60,793 bases of DNA from Caballeronia ptereochthonis (GCF_001545075.1 NZ_FCOB02000044.1:1-60793), one strand, 5' to 3'. Positions 7,912 through 16,359 are shown, counted from the first letter of the stretch. The notes: a model not told the origin generated them from the letters alone. Made by a program: numbers and translations.

Positions 7912-8694
7912 ATGCGGTATGCGGACTTTGACAACAAGGTGGCGTTGATCACGGGCGCGTCGGGCGGCATCGGCCTGCGCGTCGCGGAGAAACTGGCGGC
8001 GAACGGCGCGACGGTCGTCATCAACAGCCGCACGAAGGAATCGGCGGAAAAGGCGGTGGCGGGCTTGCGGGCGATCTCGGATCGCGTGAGCCATGTTCTC
8101 GGCGATTGCGCGGACTACGCTGCGGCGGCGCATGTCGCGGAAGCGGCCGCGAGCGCGGCGGGCGGCATCGATATCGTCGTCAGCGCGGGCGCACAAGGTG
8201 CGGTGAGCCCACGGCCCTTTGCCGAGATGTCCGGCGATCAGATCGTCGAGGCGTTCGAATCGCGTTTGTTCGCCCGGCTCTTTCCGGTGCATGCGGCGGT
8301 GCCCTATCTGAAGGAGCGCGGCGGCGCGATCGTCATGCTGGGCACCGATGCGGGGCGTCACCCGACGCCGGGCGAATCGATCATGGGTGCGGTCGGCGCG
8401 AGCGTCATCCTGCTCACCAAGGCGCTGGCGAAGGAGTTCGCGCGCTGGAAGATTCGCGTGAACAGCGTGGCGCTGACGCTGACATCCGATACGCCTTCGT
8501 GGGATCGGATCTTCTCGCAGGAGAATTTCCAGCAGCGCCTCTTTACCAGGCTGAACGACCGATTCCCGGCAGGACGTCCGCCGACCGCCGAGGAAGTCGC
8601 GCGGGTCGCGGTCTTTCTCGCGTCGGAGGAAGCCGCGCAGGTCACGGGGCAGACGATCAGCGCAAACGGCGGTCTGTCGTTCGGGGGATGGTGA
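7912..8694 (+). CDS. SDR-family oxidoreductase lacking the usual Tyr/Lys
   Basis: A 260-residue short-chain dehydrogenase fold. The nucleotide-binding motif GASGGIG is at residues 15-21, a NSR acceptor end follows strand 2, and VTGQTISANGG near the C-terminus is standard. The catalytic stretch that normally reads Tyr-x-x-x-Lys aligns to I157-x-x-x-V161 (GESIMGAVGASVILLTKALA), so the usual Tyr and Lys appear to be missing. I start at ATG 7912, eight bases after GGAGA; an ATG at 7897 is possible. It is divergent from the flavoenzyme and shares its regulatory element. Function may be non-dehydrogenase, or may use other residues. Confidence 0.88.
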   Translation: MRYADFDNKVALITGASGGIGLRVAEKLAANGATVVINSRTKESAEKAVAGLRAISDRVSHVLGDCADYAAAAHVAEAAASAAGGIDIVVSAGAQGAVSPRPFAEMSGDQIVEAFESRLFARLFPVHAAVPYLKERGGAIVMLGTDAGRHPTPGESIMGAVGASVILLTKALAKEFARWKIRVNSVALTLTSDTPSWDRIFSQENFQQRLFTRLNDRFPAGRPPTAEEVARVAVFLASEEAAQVTGQTISANGGLSFGGW

Positions 8695-8712
8695 TTTCTC
8701 GCGTGGCTGCGC

Positions 8713-9645
8713 TCAGCGCGCGGCCGCGCCGCTCTTCGTCAACTGGTCGATCAGCGCCTGCGCGGCCGCCGTCGGCGCGCGTCCGCGCAGCGTGCCGATG
8801 CAATGACTCAATTGCGCCCAGTCGCCGGTGAGCGGAACCTTCGCGAGTCGAGCCTCGTCGCCGAGCGAACGCATGCTCTCGGGCCGCACCGTGACGCCCA
8901 GCCCGGCCAGCACGAGACTGCACGCCGACTCGACGGTCCGCACGCGATACGCGACGTGCAACTCGCGGCCCACGCCGAGCGCGGCGCGCTCGATGCCCGT
9001 GATGGCGGTCGTGCTGTGCGCGATGAAGTCGGGTTCGAGCAGCAGCTCCAGCGTGAGCGCCTCGTAGCCGGCCAGGCGATGATGCCTGGGAAGGACGGCC
9101 ACAAGCCGGTCCGCGCGGTATCGGATGACATCGATCGTATCCGGCTGCACGTTGTTCGCGAGAAAGAGCGCGAGATCGACGTCTCCCGACGCGAGGGCGC
9201 GTATTGCGTTCGCATTGGTGTCTTCCTGCAACTCGAGCTTCACGAGCGGAAACCGCTTCGTGAATTCGCCCATCTCATGCCCGAGAAATCCGGTGATCAG
9301 AAGACGCGGTGCGCTGATGCTGACGCGTCCGCGAACGCCCTGCTTGATCTCGCCGATCTCGCGGCGCATGTCGTCGAGATTGGTCAGCATCATGCGGATG
9401 TGTGACGCCAGCACTTCGCCGGCGGCGCTCGGCACGACGCCCTTGGGATTGCGCTCGAGCAGCTTGAGGCCCGCAAGCTCTTCCAGATCCTGAATGCGCT
9501 TCGTGGCCGCCGACGCGACGATGTGCTCGCGCACGGCGGCGCGGCCGATCTGGCCTTCTTCGACCGTGGAAAGAAAGAGCTTCAGCGTGAAGAGGTCGAT
9601 GCGCCTTACCAGGGCGTGCGCGCTCAGCCCATCGATCGTGTCCAT
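8713..9645 (-). CDS. LysR-family transcriptional regulator
   Basis: A 310-residue LysR protein. The N-terminal HTH reads LFTLKLFLSTVEEGQIGRAA, then ASAATKRIQDLEELAGLKLLER, followed by an effector domain (VSISAPRLLITGFLG). ATG 9645 follows GGAGACGCC. It stands between the SDR and the CoA-transferase; three promoters around it carry the same long element, so it is the natural candidate regulator of the 5725-11014 cluster. Effector unknown. Confidence 0.93.
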   Translation of the reverse strand: MDTIDGLSAHALVRRIDLFTLKLFLSTVEEGQIGRAAVREHIVASAATKRIQDLEELAGLKLLERNPKGVVPSAAGEVLASHIRMMLTNLDDMRREIGEIKQGVRGRVSISAPRLLITGFLGHEMGEFTKRFPLVKLELQEDTNANAIRALASGDVDLALFLANNVQPDTIDVIRYRADRLVAVLPRHHRLAGYEALTLELLLEPDFIAHSTTAITGIERAALGVGRELHVAYRVRTVESACSLVLAGLGVTVRPESMRSLGDEARLAKVPLTGDWAQLSHCIGTLRGRAPTAAAQALIDQLTKSGAAAR

Positions 9646-9724
9646 GGCGTCTCCAGATTGAATCTCTAGTGGTTGTTCGGTCTGGAAACTACCAGCGCGC
9701 GAAATGGCGGTCAACAAATGGGTG

Positions 9725-11014
9725 TCAGGCCGCCTGAAGGGCAGCGCCATCGCGTCCGGTGCGCATCAGTTGCTCGCGAAAATCCGGATGCGCGATCGCG
9801 GCCAGCGCCGCCGCGCGCTCGCGCAGGCTCTTGCCGCGCAGCTCCGCCACGCCGTGCTCGGTGACGACGACATCGACATCGCTGCGCGCGGTGGTCACGG
9901 TCGCATCCGCGAGCCGGGGCACGATGCGGCTTGCCGTGCCGTTCCTCGCCGTCGATTGCAGCAGCATGATCGAGCGGCCTTCGGCACAGCCGTTCGCGCC
10001 GCGCACGAAGTCGACTTGGCCGCCCACGGCGCCGATGTATCTTCCGTGCACGCTTTCGGCGTTCACTTGACCGCTCAGGTCGATTTCGATCGCGCCATTG
10101 ATCGCGAAGAAATTGCGCAGCGCGCGCAGCATGCCGATGTCGTGCGTCAGTTTCGGCCCGGCCAGGAGGACGGCCTCGTTCCTGTGCGCGAAATCGAGCA
10201 GGCGCCGGCTGCCCATGAGAAGGCCGGCCACGCTCGTCCCTCGAAACATGGGCTTGCGCGCATTGTTGACGATGCCGAGTTCCATCAGGCGCGCGACGCC
10301 ATCGCCTAGCACGCCGGAATGAATGCCGAGATCGCGATGATCGCGCAAGGCGTCGAGCACCAGATCGGGCAGGGTGCCGATGCCGAGTTCGAGCGTCGCG
10401 CCATCCGGTATCAGCGATGCGACGCGGCTCGCGATCACGCGTTCCTCTTCGCTGGCGCGGCCGGGTTCCACGCGCGGCATCTGGACCGGCTCGCGAGAGC
10501 TGCGGACGATGACGTGCGGATGAATGTCGGCCGGCAGTTCGGCGCCATGAACCCACGGCCAGCGATCGCTGACCTCGGCTATCACGACGCGCGCCTTTCG
10601 CGCCGCATCGACGATGTAATCGTTGACCAGGCCGAGATTGAAGCGTCCGTGTTCATCGGGTGGGCCGAGCGTCATGAGCGCGACCTCGCAGCGAAGCACG
10701 CCGCGAGCGAACAGACGGCCTAGGTCCGAGTAGTGAGCGGGAATCGGGTCGAGGATCCTCGCGGCGTGAAGAAGCGCGTTGCGCGCCGTGCCGCAATAGC
10801 TTTTGAACGCGATGAAATCGCCGTGCGAAGGCCCGAACGTGTCGCCGTAGGTCGGGCCGATGAACACGTCGATCGGACCGATTTTCCCGCGCTGCCCGAT
10901 GAGCGCGCGGGTCAGCGCGACGGGCTCCGCGACGCCCTGACCGCAAACGACCGAATCGCCCGCGCGGATGAGCGCGGACAGGTCGAGTGCGTCGATGCCG
11001 TCGTGAACGATCAT
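9725..11014 (-). CDS. Acetyl-CoA hydrolase/transferase family CoA-transferase
   Basis: A 429-residue class I CoA-transferase/hydrolase of the acetyl-CoA hydrolase, succinate and 4-hydroxybutyrate CoA-transferase group. Recognisable blocks are FIGPTYGDTFGPSHGD early on, TLELGIGTLPDLVLDAL in the middle, IHSGVLGDGVARLMELG, and GAVGGQVDFVRGA in the C-terminal half, followed by VTEHGVAELRGKSLRERA, all conserved in this family. ATG 11014 follows CCGGAGAG. It probably activates a carboxylic acid for the flavoenzyme/SDR pathway; copy C of the shared element lies 70 bp upstream. The actual acid is not deducible. Confidence 0.9.
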   Translation of the reverse strand: MIVHDGIDALDLSALIRAGDSVVCGQGVAEPVALTRALIGQRGKIGPIDVFIGPTYGDTFGPSHGDFIAFKSYCGTARNALLHAARILDPIPAHYSDLGRLFARGVLRCEVALMTLGPPDEHGRFNLGLVNDYIVDAARKARVVIAEVSDRWPWVHGAELPADIHPHVIVRSSREPVQMPRVEPGRASEEERVIASRVASLIPDGATLELGIGTLPDLVLDALRDHRDLGIHSGVLGDGVARLMELGIVNNARKPMFRGTSVAGLLMGSRRLLDFAHRNEAVLLAGPKLTHDIGMLRALRNFFAINGAIEIDLSGQVNAESVHGRYIGAVGGQVDFVRGANGCAEGRSIMLLQSTARNGTASRIVPRLADATVTTARSDVDVVVTEHGVAELRGKSLRERAAALAAIAHPDFREQLMRTGRDGAALQAA

Positions 11015-11083
11015 GCTCGGTCTCTCCGGTGATTCGCCCATGCGGGACTTGATGCAGCGAATCGTAGAGAGCGGGTCATGCAC

Positions 11084-11131
11084 ATTCAACTTCTGCGTCG
11101 AGAAACGGCGTTTCGCCAGTCGCGAGTTGAA
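11084..11131 (-). promoter_or_regulatory. Shared cis-element, copy C (upstream of the CoA-transferase)
   Basis: Contains ATTCAACTTC (11084-11093), the palindrome GAAACGGCGTTTC (11102-11114) and AGTTGAA (11125-11131). TTCAACT near the start and AGTTGAA at the end are inverted copies. It aligns with copies A and B near 7743-7850. The element sits 70 bp before the CoA-transferase start. Confidence 0.6.
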
Positions 11132-11154
11132 CGGCCGTGCATCGTGCGGGATAG

Positions 11155-12582
11155 TCACGCGGACGGCTTTTTCGCGAGCGCGACACGCGCTTTGGATTCC
11201 GGGCTGCCTTCCACGTAATACTTGTCCGCCCAGTGCCTGTCCGGCTGGAGCTTCAGCTCCGGTTTGCTCTTCCGGCGCACGGCAACTTCGATAGCGAGCG
11301 CGCGAGCCCGATGGTGCTCGTAGAGCCGGAGAAATTCGGCGAGGTAAATGGCCGCGATTCGCCTGTCGCGGATCTCAAGAAGATTCTCGTCGTTGTCGTG
11401 CTCGGAGTTGTTGCTCATGTTCGCCGAGCCCGTGTATACGACGGGATTCGCCCCTTCCGCGTCGATCACGAGAAACTTGTGATGGATGATGACGGGTGGA
11501 TACGGAGGACGCGTCTCGCCGGGAAAAAGCTGCATTTCCACGTCGAAGCCTTCGGGCACCGTTGCGCGGGAGAAACACTTCCCGTCGACGACATGGCGGT
11601 TCTGCCGGCTGCGGTGATAAAGCTCGATGCTCGCGAGTTCGGTCGCGTTCAGCTTCTCGCCATCCTTCTGCTTTTTCTCGCCAGATTCGGCGGCGTGCTG
11701 CGAGATCGCGTTGTCGAGGCCGAACATCATCAGTCCCTTGTCGCCGGCGGCGAAGCATGCGTCGCGCAACGGCTTGTCCGTCGGAGAGAAGAGGCAGAAG
11801 AGCACCGAGTGCTCCGCTTGGCCGACCGCATCGACGATCGTGTCGATCTGCGTGCGTCGATCGTTCGGCTCCGGCGAAAACGAAGCGCGCAGCAAGGCGC
11901 TGCCGATCCTGATCGAATCGCTCCAGCCGGCCGTCGAGTGCGCGTCATGCGTCTTCGCGAAGTCTTCGAGCGCCGGAATCGCCCACAGCTTGTCCGCGAG
12001 ATGGTAGATCGCGGACGCGGCGGGCGAGGCTCCCTGGAATACGGTCGGGAAGCTTTGCTCGATGTCGTTGGCGAGCCAGCGGCGCAGCACGAGCGCCTTG
12101 CCGGCGAGCGGCGCCTTCTTCGGGTCGAGGCCCATTGCCGCGACTTTTCGCGTGAAGGCCTGCGAACTCACGACCGCGCGATTGAACCACGTGCCGATGC
12201 CGTCCTCGATATGCGCGGGCAGGGTGATCGCCAGTTGCGTACGCTGCGCCTCCAGCAATTGCGGCGCGCTCGCACTGCCCACGACGGGCCACGCGGTGTA
12301 GCTGAACGACGTCTCGCGGTCGGGCTCGTCGATGCGCGCGTCCCACCACATGAACTTCTGAATCGAGGCCACGCTTGAGGGCGCGTCGGGTTGCCCTGCC
12401 TCGACGGGGCCGTCGAATGTCAGGCGGTTGGGCAACCAGCTTTCCGTCGCGCGATGCTTGCCGTCAGCCGACCAGAAACCGGGCGCCCGCCTGATCGCGA
12501 ACCCGAGGAAGTCGCTGCGCGTCCTGCCTCCGTCCCAGTCGAGCGCGGGCAGAACGAGGGTCGGTGACAGATATGCTCGAAT
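11155..12582 (-). CDS. Phospholipase D-like (HKD-motif) protein, start uncertain
   Basis: A protein of about 475 residues with one clear HKD motif: HHKFLVIDAEG then VVYTGSANMSNNSE (HxKx4D...GSxN). A second HKD, needed in classic PLD enzymes, is not obvious. The first canonical start in frame is TTG at 12435, but protein-like coding continues upstream (DFLGFAIRRAPGF, AYLSPTLVLPALDW) to a TAG at 12622-12624 with no ATG, GTG or TTG. An ATT at 12582 lies eight bases after AAGAAGG and is used here. An ATG at 12620 is one base out of frame, so a one-base lesion is the alternative. It lies downstream of a NUDIX gene. Confidence 0.8.
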   Translation of the reverse strand: MRAYLSPTLVLPALDWDGGRTRSDFLGFAIRRAPGFWSADGKHRATESWLPNRLTFDGPVEAGQPDAPSSVASIQKFMWWDARIDEPDRETSFSYTAWPVVGSASAPQLLEAQRTQLAITLPAHIEDGIGTWFNRAVVSSQAFTRKVAAMGLDPKKAPLAGKALVLRRWLANDIEQSFPTVFQGASPAASAIYHLADKLWAIPALEDFAKTHDAHSTAGWSDSIRIGSALLRASFSPEPNDRRTQIDTIVDAVGQAEHSVLFCLFSPTDKPLRDACFAAGDKGLMMFGLDNAISQHAAESGEKKQKDGEKLNATELASIELYHRSRQNRHVVDGKCFSRATVPEGFDVEMQLFPGETRPPYPPVIIHHKFLVIDAEGANPVVYTGSANMSNNSEHDNDENLLEIRDRRIAAIYLAEFLRLYEHHRARALAIEVAVRRKSKPELKLQPDRHWADKYYVEGSPESKARVALAKKPSA

Positions 12583-12687
12583 GTCGATGGCCTTCTTTGC
12601 CTCTTTGGCAGAGTGGCCATGCTATGAGCCTTTTATGACAGAAAGCCGCGCGAGCCGCGATCGTTTCGCGGCCGCGCTTCGCCGTCG

Positions 12688-13068
12688 TCACTTTCCTCGC
12701 GTGCCGTTACGCTTGTCGCCGAGAATCTTCATGATGACTTTCGTCGGCGAACTGGTCGTCAGCCGGGGAATCTCGTCGACGTGAACCCAGCGGCAGCGGG
12801 CGATCTCATTGTTCGCGCGAGCTTTCGCGCGTTTCGACACATCGCAGAAAAACACATGATGGTGCTTCTGCGTGCCGCGATAGTTGAACAGGTATTTCGC
12901 CGACTTGCCCGAGAGCCGCGTCTCCTCCTTGAGCTCGCGAAGCGCGGCCTCCGGCAAGTCCTCGCCGCGCTTGAGGATTCCGCCGGGCAGCGCCCATTTC
13001 GACTCGCGTCTCGCGACCAGCAGAATCCGCTTGCCTCTTCGACAGATGACAGTGGCTCGTTTCCTCAA
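12688..13068 (-). CDS. NUDIX hydrolase
   Basis: A 126-residue single-domain NUDIX protein. The NUDIX box is at about residues 29-53: GGILKRGEDLPEAAL then RELKEETRLSG. The metal-binding REx2EE core is intact, but the Gly that usually follows (EExGU) is Arg. It starts at TTG 13068 with GGGAG six bases upstream. The substrate (nucleoside diphosphate derivative) is not predictable. It is followed on the same strand, after about 100 bp, by the PLD-like gene, and is divergent from the SLATT gene. The pairing of a nucleotide-processing enzyme with SLATT and PLD proteins is noteworthy. Confidence 0.88.
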   Translation of the reverse strand: MRKRATVICRRGKRILLVARRESKWALPGGILKRGEDLPEAALRELKEETRLSGKSAKYLFNYRGTQKHHHVFFCDVSKRAKARANNEIARCRWVHVDEIPRLTTSSPTKVIMKILGDKRNGTRGK

Positions 13069-13252
13069 GTTCGCTCCCGATATATTTTTTTCTATGCGAC
13101 CGTTCGCAGGGTGGGTCCCTGTCAGTGGCGAATAGTGTACCGAAGGTGAATTTTGTTGGGGAGCGGATTGCGCGAGGTCGCGCGGGCAATCGAGACACGT
13201 TTTGTCCGCAATCGGGCGCTACACTGCAGTTCATTCATACAGTGCTTCGAAC

Positions 13253-13768
13253 ATGACAGCTTCGTTACAGCAGCCGCAAGAGATCAGCGGTGCATATGAA
13301 CCGCCGAGGGATGCGCGCGCGCTGGTGCTCAACTGGATAAGACGCGCCCGCGAATCGCAGATTCGCCACTACGCGATGGCGGACCGTCTGACCGCCTATG
13401 GCAGACGGCTCGGACTGGCCGTCATCGCCATCACGACGGCGACGGGCACGTCGGCATTTCTTTCGCTCGTGGCGACTGCCGTGTCGCCGCAATTGCGGGT
13501 GGTCATCGGCCTGACGAGCATCGGCGCCGCCGTGCTCGCCTCGTTGCAGACCTTCCTGCGCTACAGCGAGCGCGCCGAGCTGCATCGCAGAGCGGGTGCT
13601 CAGTACGGCGCCGTTCGACGTCGGCTCGAAGCGATCCACGCCGGCGATCGCTACATGCACGACATGCGCGACATCGATGTCGTGCGCGACGAACTGGACC
13701 ACATCGCGCAGAACGCGCCGCATTTGCCGCGGCGTGTGTTCGGCCGCATCCGTGAGACCGCATCGTAG
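13253..13768 (+). CDS. SLATT-domain (DUF4231-like) two-TM membrane protein
   Basis: A 171-residue protein. After a 40-residue polar N-terminus it has two transmembrane helices (about 52-76 and 81-103: LGLAVIAITTATGTSAFLSL and LRVVIGLTSIGAAVLASLQT), followed by a long basic/acidic helix with YSERAELHRRAGAQYGAVRR. This plan matches SLATT domains, membrane effectors predicted in nucleotide-signalling and conflict systems. ATG 13253 is preferred over an upstream frame extension. No cyclase or SLOG gene is adjacent. The neighbours are NUDIX, PLD-like and YukJ genes, which makes it a possible stand-alone or novel effector arrangement. Confidence 0.78.
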   Translation: MTASLQQPQEISGAYEPPRDARALVLNWIRRARESQIRHYAMADRLTAYGRRLGLAVIAITTATGTSAFLSLVATAVSPQLRVVIGLTSIGAAVLASLQTFLRYSERAELHRRAGAQYGAVRRRLEAIHAGDRYMHDMRDIDVVRDELDHIAQNAPHLPRRVFGRIRETAS

Positions 13769-13880
13769 CGGCCTGCAATCTGCCGGCAATTGAACAGCAA
13801 GAAACGGAGCGCGACTGCCGGACTCCGGCAATAACCTGACGATGCCGAGCCGACAGGTTCACATCGAACGGAGTCCAGCC

Positions 13881-14111
13881 ATGTTGCCGCTTCTCTCGTT
13901 TCACACTCTCGCAGCACGGCGCGGTGATGGCCTGAAGCCGGAGTTGCTCGCCCTGCTTGCGCGTCACGCGGAATCGGGCATCGGCCTCAGTGCCGGCATC
14001 GACGCGGAATCGACCGGAACACCGTCGCACGATACGCATCCAACGAGCGATCCACCTCAGGAGCAGTCGTCATGGCAAGCAACGAATACGTCCTCTTCAA
14101 GGGACAGGTGA
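13881..14111 (+). CDS. Small hypothetical protein overlapping the YukJ gene start
   Basis: A 76-codon frame from ATG 13881, with ACGGAG at a good distance upstream. It begins MLPLLSFHTLAARRGDGLKP and turns into a Ser/Thr/Pro-rich tail. It overlaps the first 40 bases of the YukJ gene in another frame. No family is recognised. It could be a true leader gene coupled to YukJ translation, or chance. The ribosome-binding site and strand agreement support it; the low-complexity tail argues against. Confidence 0.35.
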   Translation: MLPLLSFHTLAARRGDGLKPELLALLARHAESGIGLSAGIDAESTGTPSHDTHPTSDPPQEQSSWQATNTSSSRDR

Positions 14112-14812
14112 GGCTAGGCGTTCCCTTTCTCGCAGGTTACAAAGGTGACCCTCATTACGTGATCGTCAGCGAAGACGAGAACGGCAAGGAGTTTCGCATC
14201 GTCACCAATGTGAAGTCGGACAGCTCGCTGACCGGCCCCGCGGGCTATCTCGTGCTGTATGCATGGAACCAGTATTTCGAGCACCCGATGACCGCCGATC
14301 TCGGCAAGCTCGCGGCCGGCGTCTCCACGTCGGGTTTCCCGAAGCTCGACTATGTGCACGACAACCGTCTCGTCGACCTGAGCGCGATGCGCCCGATCCC
14401 GATCGACACCAAAAGCGAGCACAACGATATCAACGCGCTGCTCAACGAGATGCTGCAGCTCGACATGTCCGGCGATGGCGTCGACTATGTCTATCCGACG
14501 CCCGGCTATAGCGACGAGCGCCGCGGATGGAAGCCGACGAAGGACGTGACCGTGTACGGCTTCGGCTTCCTCTTCCAGCCGGCGATGGACGGCTTGCACG
14601 AAACGCACATGAACCAGGGGAATCCGAAGCCGGCCAAGGGCAGCAAGGTGAAGGACCACTCGAACGAGAACGGCGTCTTTCAGGACGGCGCGGTCATGGT
14701 GGAAGTGGACGGCAAGTTCCAGGCGCTGTTCGTCGCGTTCCAGACTCAGCTCGTGCCGACCGACAATCGCGGCTGGCCGATTCCGGGCAAGTCTCATCCC
14801 ATTCTGGGTTAG
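14072..14812 (+). CDS. YukJ/DUF2278-family protein
   Basis: A 246-residue protein with the DUF2278/YukJ pattern: a start resembling YxxxKGQV, then PHYVIVSEDENG, RIVTNVKS, and late GLHETHMNQGNPK followed by NGVFQDGAVMVE and FVAFQTQLVPT. The H-x-x-H-M-N-Q-G-N block and the QDG motif are the family's most conserved parts. ATG 14072 follows CAGGAGCAG. Biochemical function is unknown in the literature I can recall. It shares its strand and close spacing with the SLATT gene, so the two may be co-transcribed. Confidence 0.88.
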   Translation: MASNEYVLFKGQVRLGVPFLAGYKGDPHYVIVSEDENGKEFRIVTNVKSDSSLTGPAGYLVLYAWNQYFEHPMTADLGKLAAGVSTSGFPKLDYVHDNRLVDLSAMRPIPIDTKSEHNDINALLNEMLQLDMSGDGVDYVYPTPGYSDERRGWKPTKDVTVYGFGFLFQPAMDGLHETHMNQGNPKPAKGSKVKDHSNENGVFQDGAVMVEVDGKFQALFVAFQTQLVPTDNRGWPIPGKSHPILG

Positions 14813-14834
14813 CGGGCGAGCGTGCCGTCGATGA

Positions 14835-15776
14835 TCACGCATCCAGGCTTTGCGAGAACGTCTTCAGATACTTCATGCCCGTGTCGCACATGATGGTGAC
14901 GACCGTCGCCTTCGGCCCGAGGCGCTCGGCCAGGCGCAGCGCCGCGGTAACGTTCGCGCCGGTCGACGTTCCGCAGAAGAGACCTTCTTCGGCCGCGAGG
15001 CGAAACGCCGTCGCCTTGGCCTCGTTCGTCGATACGCGCTCGATTTCATCGGCGATCCGGTCATGCCAGAGCGGCACGACATAGCCCGCGCCGATTCCGT
15101 CGATCTTGTGCGCGCCGCTCGGCCCGCCAGACAGTACCGCCGACTCCGCCGGTTCGACGCCGACGATGCGTACGCGTTCGTCGTGCTTGCGCAGCGTTGC
15201 GGAGATGCCTCGCAGCGACGCGGCCGTGCCGACGCTTTGCACGAAGCCGTCGATGCGGCCGCCCGCCTGCTCCCGGATTTCTTCGGCCATTTTCGTATAG
15301 GCCTGAAGTTGATCCGTGTTCTCCATCTGCGCCGTGATGTACGCGCCGGTACACTCCGCGATGCGATGCGCCTCGCGGATCATGTCGCGCGTGAGCTTCT
15401 CGGTCTGCTTGCCGTTGTCGCTCGGGATGAGCGTGAGCTTCGCGCCGAGCAGACGCATGTGATCGAGCTTCTCCTTCGAGAAGGCATCCGAGCTCACGAG
15501 ATGCAGCGGATGCTGCTTGACCGCGCAAACGAGCGCCAGCGACACGCCCGTGCTGCCGCCCGTGTATTCGACGACGGCGCCGCCGGGCTTCAGCCGTCCG
15601 TCGCGTTCGGGCGCCTCGATCATCGCGAGCGCGATGCGGTCCTTCATGCTTCCGGTCGGATTCTGGCTTTCCAGTTTCAGGAGGATTCTGGCGCCGTTTG
15701 ACGGAACGACATGGCGCAGGGTCAGCAGCGAGGTGTTTCCGATCGTGTCGAGAATGGATTGCGGAGTAGGGTTCAT
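14835..15776 (-). CDS. Cysteine synthase / cystathionine beta-synthase-family PLP enzyme
   Basis: A 313-residue fold-type II PLP enzyme. The Schiff-base lysine is K45 in NPTGSMKDRIAL, the substrate loop is YTGGSTGVSLA near residue 70, and the phosphate-binding loop is CGTSTGANV near residue 265. The length matches O-acetylserine sulfhydrylase-like enzymes without a CBS domain. ATG 15776. It is followed upstream on the same strand by a MAPEG gene (55-bp gap). The sequence details (MENTDQLQAYTK) look like the broader CysK/CysM group rather than housekeeping CysK, so the amino-acid product is uncertain. Confidence 0.9.
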   Translation of the reverse strand: MNPTPQSILDTIGNTSLLTLRHVVPSNGARILLKLESQNPTGSMKDRIALAMIEAPERDGRLKPGGAVVEYTGGSTGVSLALVCAVKQHPLHLVSSDAFSKEKLDHMRLLGAKLTLIPSDNGKQTEKLTRDMIREAHRIAECTGAYITAQMENTDQLQAYTKMAEEIREQAGGRIDGFVQSVGTAASLRGISATLRKHDERVRIVGVEPAESAVLSGGPSGAHKIDGIGAGYVVPLWHDRIADEIERVSTNEAKATAFRLAAEEGLFCGTSTGANVTAALRLAERLGPKATVVTIMCDTGMKYLKTFSQSLDA

Positions 15777-15830
15777 GTGCGTGCTCTCGCGGATAGGGTT
15801 GAGATCGATCGTTCTCGGGCAGACGTGCAG

Positions 15831-16238
15831 CTAGGCGACATGACCGAGAAGGGTGACGGCAAACACGAGCGTCGCGCCGAAGCCGACGATGAACGCGAGC
15901 GTTCGGACGACCGGAATGCCGGCGGAATAGACGCCGTAATGAACGAGCCTCGCGACCAGATAGACCTTGGCCGCGAGGACGGTTGCCGGCGTGCTCGTCC
16001 CGATCATGGCTGCGATCAGAACCAGCGGCGCGAAAACCGCGAGGTTCTCGATGGCGTTCGCATGCGCGAGCCGCGCCCGCCGGGCCCAGACGGGATCGGG
16101 CCGCTTCGCGTGATCGGGATTGGCCAGCGCCGCCGGCAATCCCCACCGCACGATTCTCGCGAGCGTATACGGAATCCACATCAGGGTCGTCGCGGCGGCG
16201 ACGAGCGTGAGGAAATGAAGTTCCGCCGTGAGTTTCAT
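15831..16238 (-). CDS. MAPEG-family integral membrane protein
   Basis: A 135-residue protein with four predicted TM helices. It carries the MAPEG signature: RARLAHANAIENLAVFAPL, with the conserved Glu-Asn after an Arg-x-x-x-Ala-His context, and ARLVHYGVYSAGIPVVRT. Eukaryotic relatives act in glutathione and eicosanoid metabolism; bacterial members have ill-defined, glutathione-linked roles. Probably co-transcribed with the PLP enzyme downstream. Divergent from the GlxA-like regulator. Confidence 0.88.
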   Translation of the reverse strand: MKLTAELHFLTLVAAATTLMWIPYTLARIVRWGLPAALANPDHAKRPDPVWARRARLAHANAIENLAVFAPLVLIAAMIGTSTPATVLAAKVYLVARLVHYGVYSAGIPVVRTLAFIVGFGATLVFAVTLLGHVA

Positions 16239-16336
16239 GAGCGCGTGCCTCGATCGTATTCGACCTGCGGCCGCGAAAGGGAGCAGCCGGATTGCTTCGC
16301 AGTCTAGACGTTGCGCGCAGTGCGGGCTATAGTCGC

Positions 16337-16359
16337 AAATGACATTATTAGTATCATTT
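16337..16359. promoter_or_regulatory. Inverted repeat AAATGA-N11-TCATTT at the GlxA-like gene start
   Basis: AAATGA (16337-16342) and TCATTT (16354-16359) are perfect inverted copies around an AT-rich 11-base spacer. The right arm ends six bases before ATG 16365, so a protein bound here would block translation-proximal transcription of the regulator gene and could also affect the divergent MAPEG operon. Symmetry is seen; regulation is inferred. Confidence 0.5.
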
